A stretch of 12,833 bases of DNA from Nitrospinaceae bacterium (GTDB taxonomy: Bacteria; Nitrospinota; Nitrospinia; Nitrospinales; VA-1): the NCBI GenBank assembly GCA_029261435.1, contig JAJDBI010000295.1, positions 1 to 12,833 on the forward strand. Reading direction: 5' to 3'. A model generated the notes under the pieces. That model did not search any database, was not told the DNA's origin, and saw nothing but the letters and a program-made list of their open reading frames with translations. This document shows, piece by piece, positions 1 through 6,410 of this stretch (positions within the stretch are counted from its first letter, which is position 1; each line of letters opens with the position of its first letter). The position numbers and the translations under genes were made by a program.

Positions 1-105
1 CAATCCCAATTAGCTGGCATTGACCTCAGCCGCAGAGGTGAAACCCTCTCTCTCGAAGACTTTGCAAATCTTGCCAATCATGTTCATACACTCACAGCTG
101 CCTGA
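1..105 (+). CDS. rsmA: 16S rRNA dimethyladenosine transferase RsmA/KsgA, C-terminal end (partial)
   Basis: Frame 1 is open from the left edge to TGA at 103-105 and gives 34 residues. They contain AGIDLSRRGETLSLEDFANL, which matches the conserved C-terminal helix of KsgA/RsmA (GID-x-x-x-R-x-E-x-L-S-L-x-x-F-x-x-LAN). The enzyme dimethylates two adjacent adenosines in helix 45 of 16S rRNA during small-subunit maturation. Only the tail is present, so the methyltransferase fold and SAM motifs cannot be checked. The next gene starts 54 bp downstream on the same strand with no terminator between them, so cotranscription is possible. The identification rests on a short but characteristic tail. Confidence 0.75.
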   Translation, partial: QSQLAGIDLSRRGETLSLEDFANLANHVHTLTAA

Positions 106-159
106 AAGGGTGGACAACCATCGGGGCTTTACCCGTCTCAATACTACAACCAACTAATC

Positions 160-1692
160 ATGACCAACTCAAATAAAGGGAAAGTGGTTCTCGTAGGTGC
201 CGGACCGGGCGATATCGGTCTGTTGACCTTGAACGGAAAACACTGGCTACAAAAAGCCGATGTCGTTTTATACGATCATCTGGTCAATCCGGATATGATT
301 CGCTTCACACAAAAGTCAGCGGAAATAATTTATGTCGGGAAAAAAGAAGGCGTTGCCTCCATGGAACAGGAGCAGACCAATCAACTGCTTATCAGCAAAG
401 CCCAAGAAGGAAAAACAGTTGTCCGTCTAAAAGGTGGTGATCCTTTCGTATTTGGGCGTGGTGGAGAAGAGATTCAAGCCATACATGCAGTGGGTATTCC
501 CTTCATCATTGTTCCCGGTGTGACTTCAGTAACTGGCGTTGCTGCTTATGCCGGCATTCCACTCACACACCGCGACCTTTCTTCTACTTTCTCTGTCATT
601 ACTGGAAGCAATGAAAAAAAGCAGGGCGATAGTCTCATCGACTGGGAAAAGATAGCAGCTCGATCCGGGACTTTGGTTTTTCTCATGGGCGCACGCAAAC
701 TTCCTTTAATTGTCGAAAAACTCATGAGCTTCGGTAAAAATCCCGATACCCCCATCGCCGTAGTGCAATGGGGAACAACAGCACGACAGAAAACCTGGGT
801 CGGCACTCTCGACACCATTGTAGAAATTTCAGCAAAAGATAAAATTTTACCCCCAGCCCTGACCATCATCGGAGAAGTGGTGAACCTTAAACCCGTCATC
901 GAATGGTATGAACACCTGCCACTGTTTGGTAAAACTGTTGTCGTCACGCGTAAAGGCGACCAGGCCGAATCCATGATCGATCGACTGCGGGAACTGGGTG
1001 CCGAGCCTTTCTTTTTTCCCGTGATTGAGACCATCGCTCCGGATGACTGGTCTCCTTTAGATAATGCTCTGAACAACCTTTCTCAATACCAGGGGCTGAT
1101 ATTCACCAGCGTCAATGGAGTACGGTTTTTTGCCGAGCGACTCAAAACTATTGATCAGGATATTCGGGAATTGAAAGGACTTCGGGTTTTCACCATAGGG
1201 CCAAAGACCGCCGAAGCCGTTCGTGACCTGGGAATTCACGTAGACGTCGTACCCGAAAATTTTGTAGCCGAATCCCTGATCGAAAGCATCGGCAAGGAAA
1301 ACATCACAGGTAAGAAGTTTCTTTTGCCTCGCGCTGCCGTCGCCCGTAAAATTCTACCTGAACAACTAAGGGAAATGGGAGCCACCGTTGATGTCGTCCC
1401 TGCATACCAAACTGTTCTGCCTGACTCTCAAGTGGATGAATTATCCAAGAGACTCCAGGCAGGCAGCATTGATGTCATCACTTTCACCTCTTCCTCAACC
1501 GTCAACAACTTTTTAGCGTTGACCGGAGACAAACTCCTCCCCGCAATCCAAAAAGTAAAAATCGCCTGCATCGGCCCTGTCACCAAAAATACCGCTCAGG
1601 AAGCAGGACTGAATGTAGAAATCGTGCCAGAGCAATACACTGTTTCATCTCTCCTTGACGCCATCGAAGCATTTATTCAGTCCGACTCCTGA
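160..1692 (+). CDS. cobA-hemD: Fused uroporphyrinogen-III C-methyltransferase / uroporphyrinogen-III synthase (CobA-HemD)
   Basis: The 510-residue protein has two domains. Residues 8-250 are a SUMT/CobA methyltransferase: VGAGPGD at 12-18 is the N-terminal signature, GGDPFVFGRGGEE at 92-104 the second, and VPGVTSV at 118-124 the third. It makes precorrin-2 from uroporphyrinogen III using SAM. Residues 255-505 are a HemD uroporphyrinogen-III synthase domain (GKTVVVTR near 257-264, FTSVNGV and TFTSSSTVNNF segments), which cyclises and inverts hydroxymethylbilane. The protein therefore makes and then methylates uro'gen III at the branch toward siroheme and cobalamin. Such fusions are known in several phyla. 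The ATG at 160 lacks a clear Shine-Dalgarno, but the SUMT domain begins at residue 8, so the start is well placed. No hemC is adjacent. Confidence 0.93.
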   Translation: MTNSNKGKVVLVGAGPGDIGLLTLNGKHWLQKADVVLYDHLVNPDMIRFTQKSAEIIYVGKKEGVASMEQEQTNQLLISKAQEGKTVVRLKGGDPFVFGRGGEEIQAIHAVGIPFIIVPGVTSVTGVAAYAGIPLTHRDLSSTFSVITGSNEKKQGDSLIDWEKIAARSGTLVFLMGARKLPLIVEKLMSFGKNPDTPIAVVQWGTTARQKTWVGTLDTIVEISAKDKILPPALTIIGEVVNLKPVIEWYEHLPLFGKTVVVTRKGDQAESMIDRLRELGAEPFFFPVIETIAPDDWSPLDNALNNLSQYQGLIFTSVNGVRFFAERLKTIDQDIRELKGLRVFTIGPKTAEAVRDLGIHVDVVPENFVAESLIESIGKENITGKKFLLPRAAVARKILPEQLREMGATVDVVPAYQTVLPDSQVDELSKRLQAGSIDVITFTSSSTVNNFLALTGDKLLPAIQKVKIACIGPVTKNTAQEAGLNVEIVPEQYTVSSLLDAIEAFIQSDS

Positions 1693-1713
1693 CCAAAGAC
1701 TCTGGTGGATGGG

Positions 1714-1742
1714 TTGCCACCTTCACAAGGAGCAGGTATAAT
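1714..1742 (+). promoter_or_regulatory. Sigma-70-type promoter for the parvulin gene
   Basis: TTGCCA (1714-1719) is followed after exactly 17 bp by a perfect TATAAT (1737-1742). Transcription would start near 1749 and leave a leader of about 50 nt before the PPIase ATG at 1799. The promoter lies in the 106-bp gap after cobA-hemD. It suggests the PPIase gene, and perhaps mqnC, has its own transcript. Start-site mapping would confirm it. Confidence 0.6.
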
Positions 1743-1798
1743 GCACGCATATTACATAAACTCACTTACCAACGTCCGTTAAGGGCGGGGATGTCCAT

Positions 1799-2176
1799 AT
1801 GTCCATACGATCTATTCAAGTCAGTCACATTGTTTTAAGTACCGAGGAGCTTGCCAACGTGCTTCTTGACCACCTCCGAGAGGATGAGTATAAAGATCAG
1901 GAAATGCTGTTTAAAATGTTTGCCAAGCTGGCGAAAAAATACAGCGCCTGCGGAAGCCGCAACAAAGGTGGTGACCTGGGTTTACTGGAACACAATACCG
2001 CCGCTCCCGAACTGGAAAGAGCCGCCATGGCGGCCCCAGTAGGTGAAGTGCAAGGCCCGATCAAGAGCAAGTTTGGTTATCATATTTTTGTACTGACCAA
2101 AGAAGAAAAAATGGTAGACATGGGCATCGATGGACTGAAGAGCACTTCGTTAGGACCGGGTGACGGCACCCTTTAA
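1799..2176 (+). CDS. Small cytoplasmic parvulin-type peptidyl-prolyl cis-trans isomerase (PpiC-like)
   Basis: The 125-residue protein is a single rotamase (PpiC/PF00639-type) domain. SHIVLS at 9-14 carries the first conserved active-site histidine (H10). FAKLAKKYSACGSRNKGGDLG at about 41-61 is the parvulin signature, and GPIKSKFGYHIF at 86-97 holds the second conserved histidine (H95). There is no signal peptide or chaperone domain, so it should act in the cytoplasm, unlike SurA or PpiD. A non-conserved tail of about 22 residues follows the domain. The ATG at 1799 sits 8 bp after a purine-rich GGGCGGGG (1783-1790), an acceptable if unorthodox ribosome-binding site. An in-register ATG eight bases earlier is out of frame. 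Its client proteins cannot be told from the sequence. Confidence 0.88.
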   Translation: MSIRSIQVSHIVLSTEELANVLLDHLREDEYKDQEMLFKMFAKLAKKYSACGSRNKGGDLGLLEHNTAAPELERAAMAAPVGEVQGPIKSKFGYHIFVLTKEEKMVDMGIDGLKSTSLGPGDGTL

Positions 2177-2255
2177 TAGTTTCCATGCACAGCATTCACC
2201 CTCACTGTCAGCAACCTGAATCGTCATAATTTCGAAATCCAGTGCGATACCTCTC

Positions 2256-3344
2256 ATGATTGAATCCATCCTCGAAAAAGCCCTTGCTGGTCAACGAATC
2301 CAGCCGGAAGAAGCTCTGGAACTGTTTTCCTCAACAGATATCCTGCTCCTCGGAAACGTTGCCTCCAGGTTAACCCGGAAAAAAAGAACTGATAAAACCA
2401 TCACCTATATCGTGGACAGGAACATCAACTACACCAATGTCTGTGTTACGGATTGTTCGTTCTGTGCATTTTATCGTAAGGAGTCGGACGCAGACTCTTA
2501 TGTTCTGCCCTATGAAGAGATCGCAAAAAAAATTGAAGAAACCGTAGCCGCCGGCGGCAACCAGATCCTTCTGCAAGGCGGACATCACCAAAATTTAAAA
2601 ATAGATTATTTTGAGGGCTTGTTTAAAAAAATAAAACAACAGTTCGGCATTCATCTTCATGCCCTGTCTCCCTCAGAAATCATACATACCAGTCGAATAT
2701 CCAAACTCTCTCTGGATGAAACTCTCACACGATTGAAACAAGCAGGACTAGATTCGATACCAGGCGGTGGCGCAGAGATTCTCGTTGATCGCGTCCGCCA
2801 AATTATCAGCCCGAAAAAATGTAACTCGGATGAATGGCTGGAGGTCATGGAACACGCTCACGGTATGGGTATCCCCACCACCGCGACCATGATGTTCGGT
2901 CATGTCGAAACACTGGAAGAACGTATTGAACACCTGGACCGGCTCAGAAAGTTGCAGGACAAAACCCAGGGCTTCACCGCTTTCATCGCCTGGGGATTTC
3001 AACCGGGCAATACTCAACTGCAGGGGGATAGTGGAATAAAAACCGCCGTGACTGGATTCGAGTACCTGAAAACCCTTGCCATCAGTCGGATATATCTCGA
3101 CAACTTCAATAACCTGCAATCTTCATGGGTAACGCAAGGCCCGAAAATTGGACAAATGTCGCTCTACTATGGAGCCAACGACATGGGGAGCACCATGATG
3201 GAAGAAAATGTGGTCGCCGCCGCAGGAACGGTCTATTGCATGGACGAAGAAGAAATCAAACGGTTGATCATCGATGGCGGTTTCACCCCCCAGCGCCGCA
3301 ACATGAAATACGATTACCTACCCACTCCCGTGGTCAAAAGCTAA
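2256..3344 (+). CDS. mqnC: Cyclic dehypoxanthinyl futalosine synthase MqnC
   Basis: The 362-residue radical-SAM protein carries CVTDCSFC at 63-70, the CxxxCxxC motif for the [4Fe-4S] cluster (C63, C67, C70). LQGGHHQ (about 106-112), SPSEI (138-142) and IPGGGAEIL (168-176) are typical of the MqnC/MqnE/CofH family. The IL ending and the overall length fit MqnC better than MqnE. MqnC cyclises dehypoxanthinyl futalosine in the futalosine pathway to menaquinone, so the host probably respires with menaquinone. No other mqn genes are in the window. The ATG at 2256 has no obvious Shine-Dalgarno, and the 79-bp gap from the PPIase gene holds no terminator. MqnE or a CofH-like enzyme is the main alternative. 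Confidence 0.9.
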   Translation: MIESILEKALAGQRIQPEEALELFSSTDILLLGNVASRLTRKKRTDKTITYIVDRNINYTNVCVTDCSFCAFYRKESDADSYVLPYEEIAKKIEETVAAGGNQILLQGGHHQNLKIDYFEGLFKKIKQQFGIHLHALSPSEIIHTSRISKLSLDETLTRLKQAGLDSIPGGGAEILVDRVRQIISPKKCNSDEWLEVMEHAHGMGIPTTATMMFGHVETLEERIEHLDRLRKLQDKTQGFTAFIAWGFQPGNTQLQGDSGIKTAVTGFEYLKTLAISRIYLDNFNNLQSSWVTQGPKIGQMSLYYGANDMGSTMMEENVVAAAGTVYCMDEEEIKRLIIDGGFTPQRRNMKYDYLPTPVVKS

Positions 3345-3481
3345 AATAATCCACAAGGCAAACGTCCCCAATCAGCTAATAGAGGCCGTTGGGTTGAGTT
3401 GTATTGTCAAGATACAGCCAATAGCGAACATCCTGCAAGAATCGGGTATTAATTCTATTTCTCATCATTTATATATAAATC
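3345..3481. other. Intergenic boundary between core genes and the AT-rich island
   Basis: This 137-bp gap joins the GC-richer mqnC to the AT-rich transporter gene. It has no convincing terminator: CCCAA/TTGGG at 3367-3371 and 3389-3393 is only 5 bp with a 17-nt loop. It shows no clear promoter or tRNA. The sequence just before 3482 is very AT-rich. The left edge of the accessory DNA probably lies here, but no duplicated target or attachment site could be recognised. Confidence 0.4.
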
Positions 3482-4405
3482 ATGGCAGAAAGAATAAATC
3501 AACAAATGGGCATGACCGATATTGGTATGTTGCTAGTCCTGTCTGTACTTTGGGGAGGGTCTTTTTTCTTTGTTGAAGTTTTGATTGAATACCTTCCTCC
3601 CTTAACAATTGTCACATTACGGGTCGGCCTGGCTGCGTTTATACTTTGGGGTCTCATAATCGTGCTAAAGTTCCCAATACCAAAGACGAGGCAATATTGG
3701 AGCGCTTTAACCGTTGTAGGGTTAATGAGTAATGCTCTTCCGTTCTGCCTTATTGTTTGGGGGCAAACGCAAATTAGCTCTGGCCTCGCAGCAATCTTTA
3801 ACGCAACAACACCGTTTTTTACGGTAATTGTCGCAGGAATATTTTTAGTGGATGAACAAATCACACGTCAAAAAATTATAGGTATCATTTTTGGTTTCTT
3901 TGGCACAATTATATTGATTGGACCAGAGGCTTTAAGCGGCCTGAATGGTCCTGTGTTTGGGCAGTTAGCCGTTATTGGTGCATCAATTTCCTATGCTCTT
4001 TCTTCCGTATATTCTCGACGTTTTAATGATTGGGGATTGTCACCATTAGTAGTGGTAACCGGACAAGTTTCAATGGCGACTTTGATTTTACTTCCTATAA
4101 CGCTAATAGTTGATAAGCCTTGGGAACAGCTATTCATACCTTTAGTGGCTATCAGTGCAATTATGGGGCTGGTCATATTTAGTACGGTTATAGCGTTCAT
4201 TCTTTTTTTCCGTTTAATTGCTTCCGCAGGTGCTACGAATGCCACGCTGGTAACATTCCTCATTCCCATTTCGGCTGTTCTACTGGGGGTCTCATTTTTA
4301 GGAGAGGAATTCTCAGGACTTCAATTTATTGGAATGACATTAATTGGATTGGGAATAATTGTTATGGATGGTCGTATATATTATCTATTGCGGAGAACGA
4401 ACTAA
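3482..4405 (+). CDS. EamA/DMT-superfamily membrane transporter (drug/metabolite exporter type)
   Basis: The 307-residue, highly hydrophobic protein has the length and pattern of a ten-helix EamA transporter with two repeated five-helix halves. The first half opens with LLVLSVLWGGSFFFVEVLIE (about 17-36), a typical EamA start, and includes LPFCLIVWGQTQISSGLAAI. The second begins around ISYALSSVYSRR and ends with a helix leading to GLGIIVMDGR. Such proteins usually export small metabolites or drugs; the substrate cannot be predicted. ATG 3482 is the longest start, but in-frame ATGs at residues 9 and 11 are equally plausible because none has a good Shine-Dalgarno. Sampled lines are as low as 27% GC against about 55% in mqnC, which suggests horizontal acquisition. 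It is oriented opposite to the other two island genes. Confidence 0.85.
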   Translation: MAERINQQMGMTDIGMLLVLSVLWGGSFFFVEVLIEYLPPLTIVTLRVGLAAFILWGLIIVLKFPIPKTRQYWSALTVVGLMSNALPFCLIVWGQTQISSGLAAIFNATTPFFTVIVAGIFLVDEQITRQKIIGIIFGFFGTIILIGPEALSGLNGPVFGQLAVIGASISYALSSVYSRRFNDWGLSPLVVVTGQVSMATLILLPITLIVDKPWEQLFIPLVAISAIMGLVIFSTVIAFILFFRLIASAGATNATLVTFLIPISAVLLGVSFLGEEFSGLQFIGMTLIGLGIIVMDGRIYYLLRRTN

Positions 4406-4457
4406 AATCGATTTCCGTTATGGGTAATTTGTGCCACCTCTGTCGCCAATAGGGACT

Positions 4458-4521
4458 ACTGACTAGTTATCAGTTGGCTTAAAATGTTGTGAACAGACAT
4501 GTCGGCTATCGGCCAAAAGCG
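4458..4521. repeat. 64-bp island direct repeat, copy A
   Basis: The stretch matches 6106-6169 with 4 mismatches in 64 bp and no gaps. It begins with actgactagttatcagt, contains the perfect 8-bp palindrome GACATGTC, and ends with ggccaaaagcg. It lies 52 bp after the transporter stop and 34 bp beyond the stop of the minus-strand membrane-protein gene, so it marks the edge between oppositely oriented genes. No open frame is conserved in it, and the attC boxes RYYYAAC and GTTRRRY were not found. Confidence 0.88.
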
Positions 4522-4555
4522 GGCATCCCTTCTCGTACATGTGTTTGTTTCAATT

Positions 4556-5044
4556 CTACAAATCAAATATAACGTGCTTTAGAAAGATGAAAGAATAGGG
4601 AATATCGAAAAAATATGAAATGAGAATGATAACGGTAATCACACCTGTCCAAACTGAGAAAAACGTTGCTTTCTTGGAAAGAAATGGGCGCTTTGTGAGT
4701 AGTTGATAAAGGGCGGGAGTCCAGAATATTATGTGCATCAAGGCATTGAAACCCGCTAGCTGAAACTGGACCATATTGAATACAGATGAGAAAACTAAGG
4801 CCATAAAGCCTGCGAAATAACAGCCTGTTACCCAGCGTGCGATAGAGTGCCGCCGAACAAATATTAATCCAGCCACAAAAAAAGCCGTGGCCACTACTAT
4901 CCAAATCTTCACGCCCGTTGGTGTAGCTGCCATTCCCTCTGCGTCAAAAATTTCTAAGGCTCGATGTCCTTTAGGATAATCATATGCGAAGGCACACAAG
5001 GGAGCAGTGATTGCCAATAATAGCGAGGCAAGGAGATGGCGCAT
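4556..5044 (-). CDS. Uncharacterised small integral membrane protein
   Basis: I do not recognise this 162-residue protein. It starts with a probable signal peptide or first helix (residues 1-20, ending CAFA before YDYPKG). A short polar stretch follows (KGHRALEIFDAEG), then about four hydrophobic segments near 44-63, 68-92, 98-113 and 126-148. Charged residues (RRHS, TKRPFLSKK) sit in the loops between helices. The start is supported by AGGA eight bases upstream of the ATG on the minus strand. The gene is AT-rich and sits between repeat copies A and C, so it looks like acquired cassette DNA. Hydropathy and the ribosome-binding site make it a likely real gene; its function is unknown. Confidence 0.7.
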   Translation of the reverse strand: MRHLLASLLLAITAPLCAFAYDYPKGHRALEIFDAEGMAATPTGVKIWIVVATAFFVAGLIFVRRHSIARWVTGCYFAGFMALVFSSVFNMVQFQLAGFNALMHIIFWTPALYQLLTKRPFLSKKATFFSVWTGVITVIILISYFFDIPYSFIFLKHVIFDL

Positions 5045-5067
5045 AATTTTTATCCTTTAGAGAATCC

Positions 5068-5090
5068 ACTGAATAGTTATCAGTTGGCTT
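5068..5090. repeat. 23-bp partial copy (C) of the island repeat
   Basis: These 23 bases equal the first 23 of copy B (6106-6128), including actgaatagttatcagt. After position 5090 the similarity stops. The copy lies 24 bp upstream of the membrane-protein start codon and in the same orientation as copies A and B. Because only this left end is shared by all three copies, it may be the functional core of the repeat. Confidence 0.8.
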
Positions 5091-5160
5091 TCATTTGGAA
5101 GTTAAATATTAAAATTACATGAGTAAGGTAGATTTAAAAAGTCCCGCAATACTCCCGCAG

Positions 5161-6066
5161 TCATATACTGATCTTTCGGAGTAGTTCAATGGATGCTTCT
5201 ACTTCTAATTTCTTTATTGCAACACTTTCAATATTGCATCCAATTGGAATACCCTTTTCATCTGCGAAATCCTTTAACTCTATCCATGCTTGTTCTGAGA
5301 AACTAATAGATTTTTGAAGTATGTCATTTGAATGGATAAGTTCATTCTCCAACCATTTAGGGATACCTATTCCTAACCATTTCATAAACTGAAGCGTTTT
5401 ATGAGAGCCACAGGGAGTCAAAGTAAAAAAAATTGGAACCAGTGGGATTTCTTGTTCCTGCCCAAAATAATAGTAATCAGATAAAAAGTTTTTAGACGCA
5501 TTCACATCATAAACACCCTGTGAAACAAAGAATGAGCAGCCTTTTGAGATTTTACTAAATACTCGAATATGTTCATCAGCTTTACTCTGATGTCTTTCAG
5601 GAATTGTGACCCCTCCCAATAGAAGCTCAGCATTCATACTCGCTTTTAGTTTGTATGCATCATTAATGGATAAGTTAATTTCTTGTGACTTAGAAGATGC
5701 ACCAACAAATACGGTCAAATTATTCTCTGGGGATGCCTGCATAAGAAATTCAGATAGCTCTGGTTTACTATATTTCCCAACAGACCTATAAATGATCTTT
5801 GGTATAGACAAAGAGGTCAAGTAATCTTGACTGTAAACAAAGGGGTCTATTGTTTCCATGAACGGGAACGGACGTTCTACAGAAGTTCGAGATTTTTCAT
5901 CTTGAATATCATACAAAATCAAACCATCAATATTGAGAGACTGAAGCCTCTGTATCTGACGAGAGGAAATTTCTTCCAACTTCTCCTTATTAGTCTCCTT
6001 TTTTGGGGGAGTAATTCCATAAAGAATAATTCCACTTTCTCTGTTTTTAATTTTATCAATTAACAC
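5161..6066 (-). CDS. Divergent methylenetetrahydrofolate-reductase-like (MetF/PF02219-type) TIM-barrel protein
   Basis: At 301 residues it has the length of bacterial MetF. Features resembling that family are GITPPK near 17-22 (the FEFFPP strand of MetF), LLGGVTIP in the middle, and SKGCSFFVSQGVYDV, which resembles the MetF segment ending in TQ. PIFFTLTPCGSHKTLQFMKW resembles the later barrel strand. MetF proteins reduce methylene-THF with FAD. Here the position of the catalytic glutamate in FEFFPP is Gly, and no RGD-type flavin/folate motif is seen, so ordinary MTHFR activity is doubtful. The start is GTG at 6064-6066, preceded by AGAGAG on the minus strand. It is AT-rich (35% in a sampled line) and lies between repeats C and B. 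It may be a related C1-metabolism or uncharacterised subfamily enzyme. Confidence 0.7.
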   Translation of the reverse strand: MLIDKIKNRESGIILYGITPPKKETNKEKLEEISSRQIQRLQSLNIDGLILYDIQDEKSRTSVERPFPFMETIDPFVYSQDYLTSLSIPKIIYRSVGKYSKPELSEFLMQASPENNLTVFVGASSKSQEINLSINDAYKLKASMNAELLLGGVTIPERHQSKADEHIRVFSKISKGCSFFVSQGVYDVNASKNFLSDYYYFGQEQEIPLVPIFFTLTPCGSHKTLQFMKWLGIGIPKWLENELIHSNDILQKSISFSEQAWIELKDFADEKGIPIGCNIESVAIKKLEVEASIELLRKISI

Positions 6067-6105
6067 AGTTTCTCTCTTTGATGTTTCAAAGTATTTTATT
6101 TAGTA

Positions 6106-6169
6106 ACTGAATAGTTATCAGTTGGCTTAAAGTGTTGTGAATAGACATGTCGGCTATTGGCCAAAAGCG
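6106..6169. repeat. 64-bp island direct repeat, copy B
   Basis: The direct partner of copy A (60 of 64 identical). It starts 40 bp upstream of the MetF-like start codon. Its left end is the inverted repeat AACTGA-ATAGTTA-TCAGTT (6105-6123), and it contains GACATGTC (6144-6151) and TTGGCCAA (6157-6164). Read on the minus strand, CTGATA in the palindrome followed by TAAAAT 17 bp later could act as a weak promoter for the MetF-like gene. That role is only a suggestion. Confidence 0.88.
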
Positions 6170-6194
6170 CACACTACAATTCAACTACATAAAC

Positions 6195-6230
6195 AAAAAA
6201 CCCATCTCGCAAAAACGGGATGGGTTTTTT
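6195..6230. terminator. Strong bidirectional Rho-independent terminator
   Basis: AAAAAACCCATCTCG (6195-6209) pairs with CGGGATGGGTTTTTT (6216-6230) across a 6-nt loop; the 15-bp stem has a single G-T wobble. Runs of A on one side and T on the other give a U-tract in both directions. It closes the leftward integrase transcript and would also stop rightward transcription from the island. It separates the repeat-bearing island from the integrase gene. Confidence 0.88.
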
Positions 6231-6349
6231 AGGAACCTTACTCCCTAAAACAATTTTTATCAGCAGCCTGCTAACTAATCCTTCGCTATTGAATATAAAG
6301 AAGGGTGATTAAAGGAATTTGCTGCCTAACATTACTAACTTATAATAAA

Positions 6350-6410
6350 AACCGTCCGAAACTGTTTGGTTCTTTTGTGTGCAAACCCCACTCCAAACAT
6401 TTCAGGCGTT
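6350..6410 (-). terminator. Imperfect inverted repeat at the integrase 3' end (candidate terminator)
   Basis: AACCGTCCGAAACTGTTTGG (6350-6369) pairs imperfectly with CCAAACATTTCAGGCGTT (6393-6410). The inner 7 bp (TGTTTGG/CCAAACA) and the GAAA/TTTC segment are perfect, with single-base bulges between paired blocks. Read on the minus strand, the second arm runs into TTTTT, as in an intrinsic terminator. The integrase stop codon (6409-6411) overlaps the outer arm. Its paired arms with bulged bases also recall a folded attC-type site, but the R'' box (RYYYAAC) is missing. Confidence 0.45.

Noticed and set aside
546..1076. A 176-codon minus-strand open frame inside cobA-hemD.
   Set aside because: It lies wholly within a well-identified gene and shows no recognisable protein family. 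The same holds for the other antisense frames inside mqnC, the transporter, dcd and scpB.
1741..1782. A 13-codon leader peptide gene.
   Set aside because: Its ATG sits inside a near-perfect -10 box, so it would not be transcribed from the local promoter; kept only as a low-interest finding.
3367..3393. Terminator after mqnC.
   Set aside because: Only a 5-bp stem with a 17-nt loop and no U-tract.
3417..3431. GCCAATAGCGAACAT resembles the reverse complement of part of the 64-bp repeat (13 of 15 bases).
   Set aside because: A 15-mer with two mismatches to some part of a 64-bp element is expected by chance about once in a window this size, and the flanks do not match.
4458..6169. A canonical integron array with attC sites.
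   Set aside because: The 64-bp repeat lacks RYYYAAC and GTTRRRY boxes on either strand, and the recombinase has no integron-integrase-specific insert before its HxxR motif. A non-canonical site remains open and is listed as a finding.
3345..6400. CRISPR array or tRNA attachment site.
   Set aside because: The three repeat copies are irregularly spaced by whole genes, not short spacers, and no tRNA-like cloverleaf or CCA end was seen.
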